A stretch of DNA of 64,000 bases from Flavobacteriaceae bacterium YJPT1-3 (GCA_029866965.1 CP123444.1:1715501-1779500); one strand, 5' to 3'. Positions 18,276-26,726 are shown, counted from the first letter of the stretch. The notes: a model not told the origin generated them from the letters alone. Numbers and translations: made by a program.

Positions 18276-19151
18276 ATGAAAACTAACAAATTCAATGTGG
18301 CAGCTGCTCTAATGCTGGGCGCTGCATTTTTTTTCACTTCCTGTGAAAAAGACAATGCTGTAGAAACGACGGAAGTCAGTGCTGATGTCAGCACAAAGGC
18401 TGTCCCACAGGCGGTGATCGATCAAGTAATTGATCTGGGCTTGAACGCAGATTACGTAGAGTATAGAACCTTCTATATGCCAGATGGTAGCACGGAAGAG
18501 CGTCTTTTCATTGAAAAAGACATCGTAATGACCGACGACCAGCTTAAAGCAGCTCATGAAATTCATCGAGTAGGTCAGGATGGCCTGGAAAAACAATACA
18601 TTACTAATGCATTGGTTAGCCAGGGTCGAAATATTTCCATCATCGGATATACCGGTGGGGGAGGCTTCGGTCTTTCGAGTAAGGAACGTACCGCATTGCA
18701 GTGGGCAGTAAATAATTACAACCGTCTTAGTGGTGTGTCCATCAGCTTCAACCTGAGTTTTGGGACCAATTACGGGAACAAAGATATGGTGGTGTATCAC
18801 AACCCTAATGAATCAGGATCTGGAGGGAGTGCAGGTTTTCCAAGCAACGGACGTCCTTATAAATTTGTTCAGATCTACGGACTGGATAGTTTTGACACCA
18901 ATGTGGTGGAACACGTGATCACTCATGAAATTGGACACTCTGTTGGTTTCCGTCACTCAGATTGGTTCGATCGCCTAAGCTGCCCACCTTCTGCACAAGG
19001 AAATGAAGGTGCTGGACAATTGGGGGCTAACCATGTGCCCGGAACTCCAACGGGGAGAGATTTGACCTCCGTGATGCAGGCGTGTTTCGCTACTAACGAA
19101 GACGGCGAATTCAACAGCAATGATATCACTGCGCTTCAATATATGTACTAA
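18276..19151 (+). CDS. Secreted M57-type HEIGH metalloprotease (lipoprotein)
   Basis: 291 aa. The signal peptide ends in a lipobox-like FFFTSCEKD (Cys about 23), so the mature protein is probably lipid-anchored. HEIGHSVGFRHSDWF (from about residue 217) is a full metzincin zinc site HExxHxxGxxH; the Glu is the general base. The region upstream (TALQWAVNNYNRLSG) and downstream (TSVMQACF, with the Met of a Met-turn nearby) fits the dual-action HEIGH / M57 family. The propeptide is about residues 24-125. Substrate unknown. Monocistronic, with a strong terminator. Confidence 0.88.
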   Translation: MKTNKFNVAAALMLGAAFFFTSCEKDNAVETTEVSADVSTKAVPQAVIDQVIDLGLNADYVEYRTFYMPDGSTEERLFIEKDIVMTDDQLKAAHEIHRVGQDGLEKQYITNALVSQGRNISIIGYTGGGGFGLSSKERTALQWAVNNYNRLSGVSISFNLSFGTNYGNKDMVVYHNPNESGSGGSAGFPSNGRPYKFVQIYGLDSFDTNVVEHVITHEIGHSVGFRHSDWFDRLSCPPSAQGNEGAGQLGANHVPGTPTGRDLTSVMQACFATNEDGEFNSNDITALQYMY

Positions 19152-19177
19152 GAGTAATATCCATATAGACAATTAAG

Positions 19178-19207
19178 AACCCCTGCATTTGCAGGGGTTT
19201 ATTTTTT
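19178..19207 (+). terminator. Intrinsic terminator of the metalloprotease gene
   Basis: Stem AACCCCTGC (19178-19186) pairs with GCAGGGGTT (19191-19199), then a T-rich run. Confidence 0.9.
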
Positions 19208-19228
19208 TGAATGTTCATTTTTTTGATT

Positions 19229-19687
19229 TTAGATAGCTGTAATTACCGCTTTGCGCTCCGTATGCTGATCGAGTTCTTGACGGAATAAACGGGTGTAATC
19301 CATCACATTTTCTACCCGGTCCAAACTACAGAGTAGGCTGATCGCAGCACAGAGTCCGTCGAATTGAATGTCTTTGTCTAAAGGATCAATAGGTTGTTTT
19401 CTGCCTAAAGGAAGGGCATACCCACAACCTTTCAAAAAGGCAGCCTCGATCTGCAGCAATTCAGAGGGGGTATAGCCATTGAATCGTTTACCACAAAGTT
19501 CATTGACTCGGCCAATGTAATTCAAGTGCAGATGACCATGACCGTCGCTGAGGTGTTTCCAACCGTCAGTGTTATCCAGGATGGTGCCTACTGCACAACT
19601 CTTGCAGCATTCGGGATGTAATGTATTTTGATGAAAAGCCTGATACAGTTTCTGTATAGCTTGATCCAATCGGTTAGAAATAGGCAT
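19229..19687 (-). CDS. Conserved cysteine-rich protein of unknown function
   Basis: 152 aa, soluble. It has a CCKSC motif (about residues 28-32) plus further cysteines in NELCGKRF, LKGCGY and GLCAAISLLC, and the stretch DGWKHLSDGHGHLHLNYIG. Cysteine spacing would allow metal or Fe-S binding, but this is not shown. Homologues in flavobacteria are, from memory, often labelled as an NqrF subunit; nothing here resembles NqrF (no ferredoxin or FAD domain), so the label should not be used. A hairpin with a T run ends directly before its ATG. Confidence 0.75.
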   Translation of the reverse strand: MPISNRLDQAIQKLYQAFHQNTLHPECCKSCAVGTILDNTDGWKHLSDGHGHLHLNYIGRVNELCGKRFNGYTPSELLQIEAAFLKGCGYALPLGRKQPIDPLDKDIQFDGLCAAISLLCSLDRVENVMDYTRLFRQELDQHTERKAVITAI

Positions 19688-19689
19688 AA

Positions 19690-19729
19690 AAAAAGCTTTT
19701 CTTTTAAAAATACAAAAGAAAAGCTTTTT
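19690..19729 (-). terminator. Long hairpin with T run, abutting the next start codon
   Basis: A perfect 16-bp stem (19690-19705 with 19714-19729, rich in A/T around GC) lies between the lipoprotein gene upstream and the Cys-rich gene. Its minus-strand T run ends about 3 bp before the ATG at 19687. Confidence 0.75.
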
Positions 19730-19765
19730 GGACTTTGGTTTAGTACGGTATTAACGTACTGTGGC

Positions 19766-20935
19766 TCAGTTAAAGACGATCTGCCGGTTCATGATGCTCT
19801 TCAGTTGTGCCTTTAATTCTTCACCGGCATCGTACACCATTTGTTCATTGGTTGGGAACGGCAGCGGTCTCGCCTCAAGAAAACGCAACAAATTGCTTTC
19901 TAATGCGTCACGTTCTCCTTCATAACGGGCGTAAATGTGTTCAAAAACAAGATCGTTGACCATAGGGAACGACTCGTTGAGCTGATTGCTTCTCAGGTCA
20001 ATCAGATCTACCTGAGCATCCACATGGGCAGTCTTAAGTTGTTTGAATTCATAGAACCTTCCAACCAGGGTTTTAAACTTGTCTCGTTTGATATCATTTC
20101 CCAGACTATCCTTTTTTACATTACCGTTTTCATCCAGGACATATTCAAATCCATCCTTGACCACTTTCTCCTGAATAAGCTCGCGTTCTTTTACTTGTTC
20201 CGGACTGATTTGGATCCCCTGAAAAGAGATCACCATCTCATAATCATAATTGAAATCGGGTAAAGGTCTGTTGTGATACTCAGTCCACAAATCATTGAGA
20301 TTGTAGGTATCCAGATTGAGTAGATCCTCTTCAAGTCGTCGAGGCAGTACAATCTCCGTTTGGTTCTGAACTGCTATGCGGATGTAAGTCTTACCCAGGG
20401 CAAGAGCCTGGTCCATCATTTGACTCGTATTGCCATAGCCCGGATTGATGTCATTGAGATAAGCCAGGTCTTCATAGGCCTGTCTAATCTCAAATTTATT
20501 GCTGCTTTTTAAGAGTTGTTCGCTATTCGCTAAAAGAAATTTCGAAAGATCTTCTTTTATAGAAACGATATCATAGGAATAGTCCTCCATTTTAAAACTT
20601 ACTCCCGGAAGCGGTAGTAAAGGACGGATACGCTCTTGTCGTTGATTGAGATTGACTAAGATCTCATAGCGCTCCTGCAAGGTGTTGGCATTATTCTCTT
20701 TTTCTAAAAACTTAAATCGTCGTAGATCACGATCTACGGCTTTAACATAAGACGTTTTCAATAGCTCTATATAGGGCTGCTTGCGTTTCGCCGTCTTATT
20801 GGTCTTGAGGTTATCAATGGTCTGGCTAATCACTTGATCGTAATTACCCCGAGCCAAAGCTTTTTCTGATCTTCTCACGCCACCACAGGCGATTAAGATG
20901 CTCGCTAATACGAATGTTAGTAGGAATTTTTTCAT
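19766..20935 (-). CDS. Lipoprotein of unknown function
   Basis: 389 aa. MKKFLLTFVLASILIACGG is a clear lipoprotein signal with Cys about residue 17. The rest is hydrophilic and mostly helical: early TPR-like helices (ARGNYDQVISQTIDNLK), then a segment with YEMVISFQGIQISPEQV and a charged VLDENGNVKKDSLGNDI loop. No enzyme motif. Likely an outer-membrane lipoprotein facing the periplasm. A gene with the same shape is frequent in flavobacteria but uncharacterised as far as I know. Confidence 0.75.
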   Translation of the reverse strand: MKKFLLTFVLASILIACGGVRRSEKALARGNYDQVISQTIDNLKTNKTAKRKQPYIELLKTSYVKAVDRDLRRFKFLEKENNANTLQERYEILVNLNQRQERIRPLLPLPGVSFKMEDYSYDIVSIKEDLSKFLLANSEQLLKSSNKFEIRQAYEDLAYLNDINPGYGNTSQMMDQALALGKTYIRIAVQNQTEIVLPRRLEEDLLNLDTYNLNDLWTEYHNRPLPDFNYDYEMVISFQGIQISPEQVKERELIQEKVVKDGFEYVLDENGNVKKDSLGNDIKRDKFKTLVGRFYEFKQLKTAHVDAQVDLIDLRSNQLNESFPMVNDLVFEHIYARYEGERDALESNLLRFLEARPLPFPTNEQMVYDAGEELKAQLKSIMNRQIVFN

Positions 20936-21248
20936 GATTTGGGATTTTAAAGTTCGCCAAAATAGTAAAAAAAGAGGATAAAACGTAATTTTTTACTATT
21001 CCTAAGCGGATTAATACTAGTTATTCCTCCTTTTTAGCTCTACAGTAAGCGTGCCAAAGAGGTAAGTTTCAATGGTTCAACTAGTTAGTGTAGCGTAATG
21101 CAAGGGGTATAGCTCCTCTATGTGTTATGCCGTGTTCATCATTAGTGTAGAGCGCATTTTACTTTTCGCGAAAGCATAAAAATAAAGAGGAAACGACTTA
21201 TTTACACCCTTACCAATGGTCTATATATGAGTCTCCAATTTTTCGAAT
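20936..21248. other. Intergenic region, 313 bp
   Basis: No gene was found. It holds an 11/12 copy of the iterated palindrome (TTTTCGCGAAAG, 21163-21174). The AT-rich stretch next to 20935 probably carries the lipoprotein promoter. Confidence 0.5.
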
Positions 21249-21710
21249 TTATCGCGTAAATCGTCTTCGACTTACGACCTTACCCTGGCGGTCAAAATAC
21301 GTCCACCAACCTATGGGGCGCTTGAAGCTGCGGTATTGCCCGGTAGATTTGATACTACCGTCTTCGTAGAAATGAGTCACCGGACCTTCAACCCGATTAT
21401 TGACATAAGTGCCCTGACTTTCTTTGCGGCCGTCCGGATCAAAATTGATCCAGATCCCGTTTCCTTGTCCGTCTTTAAATTGTTGCACCGATTCTAATTG
21501 GCCATTGTCGTAGCGAGCACATAAAAAACCGGTATAAGGGATCGTGCTCCCGATTTGAAAATACTGAGCCCCCTCAGCACCGTACTGCGTGTAAGTGTCT
21601 TTCATAGAAACCAGCTCCTGTTCTTGATAAAGCGGGGCGTCAGTGGTCTGTGCGCAGCCCAGCATGGGCAAGAGGAATAATGAAAATGAAGTAAATAGAT
21701 GATGATTCAT
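21249..21710 (-). CDS. Secreted MORN/YwqK-like repeat protein
   Basis: 153 aa with a signal ending in LPMLGCAQ, a probable lipobox. It contains about four repeats of the YwqK/MORN type, with patterns such as YDNGQLESVQQFKDG, NFDPDGRKESQGTYVNN, FYEDGSIKSTGQY and YFDRQGKVVSRRRF. In this family the repeats are thought to form an extended beta surface; the role is unknown. Start and the preceding stop share one base (TAATG), so it is translationally coupled to the larger MORN/propeller gene upstream. Confidence 0.8.
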   Translation of the reverse strand: MNHHLFTSFSLFLLPMLGCAQTTDAPLYQEQELVSMKDTYTQYGAEGAQYFQIGSTIPYTGFLCARYDNGQLESVQQFKDGQGNGIWINFDPDGRKESQGTYVNNRVEGPVTHFYEDGSIKSTGQYRSFKRPIGWWTYFDRQGKVVSRRRFTR

Positions 21711-23041
21711 TAGTCAAGGCTTAAGAATTGTGTTTCCATATAATAAATGCTCCAAAGGCGCTCTCCGGTAGGGTCCACTTGATCAGCACGGTCGCTGGTA
21801 AAGAATAGGTATTTCCCATCTGGCGAAAATCGAGGGGCACTTTCATTAAAATTCGAATTCACCGTCGGACCCAGGTTTTTGGGTTCCGTCCACTGTCCCC
21901 GAAGGAAGCGCGAATAATAAAGATCTTCCTGACCAAAACTTTCCTCACGATTGGAGGAGGTGAAAAACAATAGATCTCCACTGGGAGCGATATAGGGTGA
22001 ACTGTCAAATCCATTGTTATGGGAAGGAGGGAGTAATTCTTTTGAATTGCTGAATTCCCCGTCGGGCTTCATTTGACTCTGAAACAAGTTGGAGACCGGC
22101 GCGGTCGTACTGCGTGTCCAGTAGAACAACTTCCCAGCCTTATCGATGCTGGGCCCTGCTTCGTAATGGGTTGGCCAATCGTCGTCAGCCAATCTGCGTT
22201 GGTTGATCCCCTCGGATAGTGGCATGGGCATAGACCAGCCCTGAGTTGTCCTGGTCATCATCCAAATATTCATATCCAGTGAATTTTCCGCTTGTTTCCC
22301 GGCTACCGGGCGACAACTGGCAAAAAAGAAATACTGGCCGTCTGGCGAAATAAAACCACCTTCATCCCGATCGGTTGAAAAGGAAGCAATTTTGGGCTCT
22401 ACCCATTGACCCTGGTCATTTTTTGTGCTTTGATATATTTTCTGAGCGGAGCCATCGGTCAGCCTTCTTGTGAAATAGGCGGTATTCCCGTCTGGTGTAA
22501 AGGTGATGTCCCACTCGTTGGCGGTTTCTGTGGCTATAATTCCCGGTTGAAAGAGTACCGGCTCGTCGATCAGGCGTACACCCTCCCGATAGCGCTTTCG
22601 CGAAAGCGGAATTCCATTCACATCATATTCATAGTACAATCCGTCTAATTGACCGTTCAAGTAGACTGATTGCTGTGCGAGCTGCCCATTTTCGTGATAG
22701 CTTAAATAGAGTCCCTGGGCGATATCTTGTATGTAGAACGATTCAGAACGCAATTGGCCATTGGGATAGAAATATTCCCACTTTCCGTGTCCCAGTCCGT
22801 TTTTCCACCAGGCCCGATAGCGTAGTGTTCCGTTGGGATACCATTCCTTCCATAGACCGTCTGCTTTACTGTCTTTCTCCTCCCGCCATAGTTTGGGGCT
22901 TCCATTTTTATAGTTTTCGACGACTACTCCGGTATAGAGTTCAGGCTTGTTTTCTGGTGTAGTTACTTCAGAGGCATTGAACTGAAGTTGACCGAATGCC
23001 GGATTCAGGTTCAGTAGAAGGAAAATGCAAATGATTCTCAT
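21710..23041 (-). CDS. Secreted protein: MORN repeats plus PD40/TolB-like propeller
   Basis: 443 aa with a signal peptide (IICIFLLLNLNPAFG). Residues about 40-160 carry YwqK/MORN-type repeats (YKNGSPKLWREEKDSKADG, YPNGTLRYRAWWKNG, YPNGQLRSESFY, YHENGQLAQQSVYLNG). Residues about 165-440 are PD40 blades with motifs such as FTPDGNTAYFTRR, ISPDGQYFFFAS and FSPDGKYLFFTSDR, as in TolB-like propellers. Possibly a ligand- or polysaccharide-binding envelope protein, which is inference. It contains the longest perfect copy of the iterated palindrome. Confidence 0.82.
   Translation of the reverse strand: MRIICIFLLLNLNPAFGQLQFNASEVTTPENKPELYTGVVVENYKNGSPKLWREEKDSKADGLWKEWYPNGTLRYRAWWKNGLGHGKWEYFYPNGQLRSESFYIQDIAQGLYLSYHENGQLAQQSVYLNGQLDGLYYEYDVNGIPLSRKRYREGVRLIDEPVLFQPGIIATETANEWDITFTPDGNTAYFTRRLTDGSAQKIYQSTKNDQGQWVEPKIASFSTDRDEGGFISPDGQYFFFASCRPVAGKQAENSLDMNIWMMTRTTQGWSMPMPLSEGINQRRLADDDWPTHYEAGPSIDKAGKLFYWTRSTTAPVSNLFQSQMKPDGEFSNSKELLPPSHNNGFDSSPYIAPSGDLLFFTSSNREESFGQEDLYYSRFLRGQWTEPKNLGPTVNSNFNESAPRFSPDGKYLFFTSDRADQVDPTGERLWSIYYMETQFLSLD
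22595..22606. repeat. Iterated 12-bp palindrome CTTTCGCGAAAG (copy 3)
   Basis: Perfect and extended to 16 bp (CGCTTTCGCGAAAGCG, 22593-22608). It lies in the MORN/propeller gene at a variable loop between the two domains. Confidence 0.85.
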
Positions 23042-23133
23042 GAGATACTTAACTTATGGACCACGAAAGTAGCGGGTACGATCGTATAAACCAGCAGATT
23101 TGGGGTGAAGCGGTAATAAAGTCTATGAATGAG

Positions 23134-23856
23134 TCAGAGTCGGATGGCCTTTAGAGCGTCCAGGTAGGTAGGTGACACCTTCAGTCGATTACTGGAATTC
23201 ATTTCAATATAGTGGTAGCGACCTTCCCGCATCAGGTAGTTTACATGATTTAGATTGATTGCGTATGATCGGTGAATGCGCATAAAATGAGTAGGATCCA
23301 GTTTCTCAAGGGTAAGGGCTAGTCCAGAGGTGGATAAGAGTGATTCCCGTTGTGTGAACACCTTGGTGTAATCTCCATAAGCCTCGAGATATACGATTTG
23401 TTGGGCATCAATAATTAATCGTTTATTTCCTTTATGAGCGATCATTTTTTGAAGGGATTGACTTCGCTGTGCTAGTAATTTTTCGGCCAGACGCTGCACT
23501 TTTTCTCCATTGCTCTCCAACTTGCTCATGGCCAGGTCGAATCGTTTCTTTCCGTAGGGTTTCAGCAGATAATCCATGGCTTGCACCTTAAAAGCGTCTA
23601 GCGCATAATCGTCAAATGCCGTGCTAAAAATGATGTCGGGCAAAACTTTAATTTTGGTCAAAACTTCAAAACCATTGAGGCCCGGCATTTGAATATCCAG
23701 AAAAATAAGATCCGGACGCCATTGATTGATCAGTTGAACGGCTTCCAGGCCATCAACCGCTTCCCCAATCACACTGAAATCCGAAAAATCAGAAAGGTAT
23801 TGTTTGACGAGCGTACGCGCGTCCTCTTCATCATCGATAATCAAAACAGTGCTCAT
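23134..23856 (-). CDS. LytTR-family response regulator
   Basis: 240 aa. The receiver domain (1-120) has acidic IIDDEEDA, the phospho-acceptor Asp in LIFLDIQMPGLNGFE and Lys in LLKPYGKKRF. The LytTR DNA-binding domain (about 140-240) shows KRLIIDAQQIVYLEAYGDYT and HFMRIHRSYAINLNHV. It pairs with the sensor kinase encoded 4 bp upstream (overlapping ATGA). Targets are not visible in the sequence. Confidence 0.94.
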   Translation of the reverse strand: MSTVLIIDDEEDARTLVKQYLSDFSDFSVIGEAVDGLEAVQLINQWRPDLIFLDIQMPGLNGFEVLTKIKVLPDIIFSTAFDDYALDAFKVQAMDYLLKPYGKKRFDLAMSKLESNGEKVQRLAEKLLAQRSQSLQKMIAHKGNKRLIIDAQQIVYLEAYGDYTKVFTQRESLLSTSGLALTLEKLDPTHFMRIHRSYAINLNHVNYLMREGRYHYIEMNSSNRLKVSPTYLDALKAIRL

Positions 23857-24923
23857 AGGGTAAATGATATTCGAGTGCCGGAAGGTGCATTGGGATGAAC
23901 CAAGAGCTCTGTCCCGTACAAATGCCTTAGGCGTTGTTGGGTGTTTTTTAATCCCAAGCCTTTATTCCAAAAGTCGATTCCTGGAGCGATACCCACGCCT
24001 GAATCGGAAATTTCAAAATACAGTTGATCGTTATTTCTTTGAACGACAATACTTAAATCACTAGCGCCCACTTTGGGGGATATACCATGAGTGATCGCAT
24101 TTTCCACCAGAGGTTGTAGAATCATGGGTGGGATTTTGGACTCTAAAAGTTCTTCCGGAACTTGAAGTCGGACTTTCAACCGCTCTTTCAATCGCACTTT
24201 GATGAGGTCAAGATAGTTTTTGATGAATTCGATCTCATCTCCCAAAGAAACCAGGTCTTGCTGACTCGCCTTATTTTGATACCTGAACAGGTCTGACAAG
24301 GCGATGATCATTTCGCGGGTGCGTTCCTGCTCCACAGGAATGCTCGCGTTGATCGAATTGAACATATTGTGCAGGAAGTGGGGATTGAGTTGGGCTTTTA
24401 GGGCTGTTACCTGGCTTTGAAGTGCAGCCTTTTCCAATTCCGCCTTTTCTTTGAGAGCAAATCTATGGGCCTGATGATATTGATAGGCGTGAATAATCAC
24501 AAATTGAATAATGTAGAAAACGGCAATGAGATAGATCGTCCAGACTGTTCCTGCCTCGTTCCAAATAAAAACCCATCCAAAGTAGGCTTTTGTGAACGCC
24601 AGAGCGTAGTAAACGGCTAGGGTAAATAGAGGCAAGAAGATCAAATGGCTTAAGTAGGCAAGCTGGGTGCTTTTTGGATAAATCACTTTGGTGATCAGGT
24701 AAGCAATCGGGATGGTCAGGATAAACGAATAGAAGAATCGGCAGCCGGCAGCCGAGAAAAACTCTTCCAGATAGAAATAGGGTGGATGACCATCCTGAAA
24801 AGCGCCGTAATAGATCCAGGTGGCCGTGTAATGTAAGATGGCTGAAATGCAGTAGAAGAGCAGAAACCATAGGGTCGCTTTGTTTTTACTGCATGCCTTT
24901 ATCCAGAGTAAAAAATGATTCAC
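23853..24923 (-). CDS. LytS-type sensor histidine kinase
   Basis: 356 aa. Four hydrophobic segments (about residues 15-145) anchor it in the inner membrane. The His-kinase domain has LKAQLNPHFLHNMFNSINA with the phospho-accepting His at about residue 180. The ATPase part has PPMILQPLVENAITHGI (N box) and ISDSGVGIAP (G1 box). No extracellular sensor domain is seen, so it may sense through its membrane segments. First gene of a two-gene unit with the LytTR regulator. Confidence 0.93.
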   Translation of the reverse strand: MNHFLLWIKACSKNKATLWFLLFYCISAILHYTATWIYYGAFQDGHPPYFYLEEFFSAAGCRFFYSFILTIPIAYLITKVIYPKSTQLAYLSHLIFLPLFTLAVYYALAFTKAYFGWVFIWNEAGTVWTIYLIAVFYIIQFVIIHAYQYHQAHRFALKEKAELEKAALQSQVTALKAQLNPHFLHNMFNSINASIPVEQERTREMIIALSDLFRYQNKASQQDLVSLGDEIEFIKNYLDLIKVRLKERLKVRLQVPEELLESKIPPMILQPLVENAITHGISPKVGASDLSIVVQRNNDQLYFEISDSGVGIAPGIDFWNKGLGLKNTQQRLRHLYGTELLVHPNAPSGTRISFTL

Positions 24924-25074
24924 TGCTCTAAGATAGCGCTAAAATTAAAGCTATCGAACGAAGAAGGAGTTCAGTCGATGAAGCCGTATATGGCCCGGTG
25001 AGTAGGTCGCTTAACGGAATTGGAGGAAGATCAGGGATTCCTTTCTCCTTGCACTATCTAAGATGATTGTATAT

Positions 25075-25106
25075 CACGACTACACGACTACACGACTACA
25101 CGACTA
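25075..25106. repeat. Four tandem copies of an 8-bp unit (CACGACTA)
   Basis: Four perfect contiguous copies. The unit length is not a multiple of three and no gene spans it. It lies just before the 77-bp duplication within a gene-free 486-bp stretch (24924-25409). The first 150 bp of that stretch hold nothing recognisable apart from the likely kinase promoter. Confidence 0.9.
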
Positions 25107-25112
25107 GAGGAT

Positions 25113-25266
25113 TTTCTTCGCTTTCACTTTGGCAATCCAGCAAGCTTGTTGCCACGCTCAAACGAAAAAAGCCCGCCTTGCGGGCGAGCTTTCTTCGCTT
25201 TCACTTTGGCAATCCAGCAAGCTTGTTGCCACGCTCAAACGAAAAAAGCCCGCCTTGCGGGCGAGC
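25113..25266. repeat. Perfect tandem duplication of a 77-bp unit with terminator-like hairpin
   Basis: Two identical units, 25113-25189 and 25190-25266. Each ends with AAAAAAGCCCGC-CTT-GCGGGC followed by GAGC and T, which is a strong GC hairpin flanked by A and T runs like an intrinsic terminator. Open frames through the repeat are not coding, since 77 bp shifts frame. Confidence 0.9.
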
Positions 25267-25357
25267 TTTTTATTCTTAAGTGACCTCGCTAGGATTACTC
25301 TCCGCCAGTCGGCGGATCGTGATCCTTAGAAAGCTCCGCTTTGAAAATAATCCAAAC

Positions 25358-25389
25358 AAAAAAACGCTCAAGTAAACTTGGCGTTTTTT
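25358..25389 (-). terminator. Terminator downstream of tRNA-Arg
   Basis: AAAAAAACGC pairs with GCGTTTTTT, with an inner CAAGT/ACTTG stem and one bulged base. On the minus strand it follows the tRNA-Arg 3' end by about 20 bp. Confidence 0.75.
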
Positions 25390-25409
25390 CTTATTGTATT
25401 ATTTATTCG

Positions 25410-25483
25410 TGACCTCGCCAGGATTCAAACCTGGAACCTTCTGAGCCGTAATCAGATGCGCTATTCAGTTGCGCCACGAGGCC
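25410..25483 (-). tRNA. tRNA-Arg (anticodon ACG)
   Basis: 74 nt. On the minus strand the acceptor stem GGCCTCG pairs with CGAGGTC, discriminator A. Anticodon arm TCTGA-TTACGGC-TCAGA gives ACG, whose A34 is normally edited to inosine by TadA. The T arm has GGTTTGAATCC. No encoded CCA. Confidence 0.96.
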
Positions 25484-25570
25484 GGTATTATAACCCAAAA
25501 GAACTTTCGTTTCTTTCGGGGGGCAAATATATTTCTTTTTTATCTTGTTGGCAAAATATGCTACTAGAAA

Positions 25571-26083
25571 ATGAATCTTGCTTCTTACATCCACGATGTT
25601 CCTGATTTTCCTGCACCGGGTATCCTTTTTAAAGATCTAACTCCTTTATTAGCTTCCCCGGATGCTACCGCTTTTGCAGCTAAGCAGCTGTTTGACAATT
25701 GCCAGGATTTGCAGATCGATAAGGTGGTGGGTATTGAATCTCGTGGTTTCTTTTTTGGCCTGTTACTGGCTCAACAATTGGGTGTGGGCTTTGTTCCTAT
25801 CCGTAAACCCGGAAAGTTACCCAGAGACACTGAACAAGTTTGTTATGCCTTGGAATATGGAGAGGACAGTATTACGGTGCATAGGGAAGATATTCAACCC
25901 GGTGAGCGCGTATTGATTCACGATGATGTTTTAGCCACAGGCGGTACTGCACAAGCGGCTTCTCAATTGATTGAAAAATTAGGAGGAGAAGTGGTGCAGC
26001 TTAACTTCTTAATAGAGCTCACGGCACTTCAAGGAAGAAGTAAACTACAAGAACGATCGATTACGACCTTACTGTCTTATTAA
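25571..26083 (+). CDS. apt: Adenine phosphoribosyltransferase
   Basis: 170 aa. It salvages adenine to AMP with PRPP. VPDFPAPGILFKDLTPLL and IESRGFFFGLLLA match Apt, and VLIHDDVLATGGTAQAA is the PRPP-binding motif. Normal length. Its stop codon overlaps the stop of the small frameshifted gene on the opposite strand. Confidence 0.96.
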   Translation: MNLASYIHDVPDFPAPGILFKDLTPLLASPDATAFAAKQLFDNCQDLQIDKVVGIESRGFFFGLLLAQQLGVGFVPIRKPGKLPRDTEQVCYALEYGEDSITVHREDIQPGERVLIHDDVLATGGTAQAASQLIEKLGGEVVQLNFLIELTALQGRSKLQERSITTLLSY

Positions 26084-26231
26084 TCCAAGGCACGTTTGGT
26101 TACCCATAGTTTGTAGCCAAATAGCGCTAATTGCCATTTTTTGGCTTTCGCCAAATCCAGATTTTGCTTAGTGAAGCTTGGCAATACCGATTTGTTTAAT
26201 CGGGCCAATAGCTGAAAAAACTTTTTTTCAC
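26080..26231 (-). pseudogene. Small basic protein gene with apparent 1-nt frameshift near the start
   Basis: On the minus strand, reading back from the TAA at 26080-26082 gives a clean C-terminal part: FFQLLARLNKSVLPS, then LDLAKAKKWQLALFGYKLWV and TKRALD. This resembles a roughly 50-aa basic flavobacterial protein that usually starts M-K-K-K-F-F. In frame there is no ATG before an upstream TGA. A GTG-AAA-AAA start at 26231 is one base out of frame: the A7 run would need to be A8. So either a base is missing (mutation or sequencing error) or translation starts at an internal TTG. From memory, the family is often labelled SsrA-binding protein in databases, but it is not SmpB. Confidence 0.5.
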
Positions 26232-26676
26232 GGTTGGTGTTTTTTCAAAGGTACCGTATTTGCTTAAAACAGTGACCCGGAGCGCGCTTCCGAGAGGAAC
26301 TGTTTGATGGATAGGCTATCCAAAAATGACTTCGATTGCTTTGATGATTAATTCGACCATGATTGTTGTTTTTTAGTGGTTAGTACTCGTTGTTTGTAAT
26401 TGATGTAGCAAAGAAGTAGTGTTCACCGCAAATGGCCAATAATTTGTCAAAGAATTAATGAAATTGACTACACCATGTTAACTAAAAAAACAAATTAGTG
26501 TTTCAGGTATAACTATGTCTCTTGAAAAAAGTTTATGAATGAAACTTTAAATGATTTATGTCTTATGATATGTAAGATTTGTAGACCCTTTTTGGGCTTA
26601 ATTTTAGATCTCTAGGGAGTAATCGTTCTTATTTGGGCTATTTTCGATGATTTCATCTTTTCGATGGAGTCCAAAT
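26232..26676. other. Intergenic region with GC-rich inverted repeat
   Basis: About 445 bp without a firm gene. AAACAGT (26267-26273) and ACTGTTT (26299-26305) enclose a GC-rich inner arm (GGAGCGCGCTTCC), giving a possible stem-loop. On the minus strand an ATG at 26359, after an A-rich leader, opens a 14-codon frame (MVELIIKAIEVIFG) ending TAG. The rest is AT-rich with nothing recognised. Confidence 0.4.
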
Positions 26677-26703
26677 AAAAAAAGTCCCTGAACGATCAGG
26701 GAC
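26677..26703 (-). terminator. Terminator of the BlaI/M56 operon
   Basis: GTCCCTGA pairs with TCAGGGAC around an ACGA loop, followed on the minus strand by seven T. It lies 24 bp beyond the M56 peptidase stop. Confidence 0.9.
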
Positions 26704-26726
26704 ATCTTTAAGGAGTCGGTTTGGCA

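Noticed and set aside
19229-19687. NqrF subunit label
   Set aside because: No ferredoxin or flavin-binding domain and far too short (152 aa).
25075-25106. Possible CRISPR-like array
   Set aside because: The repeats are only 8 bp, directly adjacent, with no spacers and no cas genes.
25067-25329. Two overlapping plus-strand open frames over the tandem repeats
   Set aside because: They read the same 77-bp repeat in two frames; the unit is not a multiple of three and contains terminator-like hairpins.
26080-26231. SmpB (SsrA-binding protein) label
   Set aside because: SmpB is a beta-barrel of about 150 aa; this is a basic helical peptide of about 50 aa.
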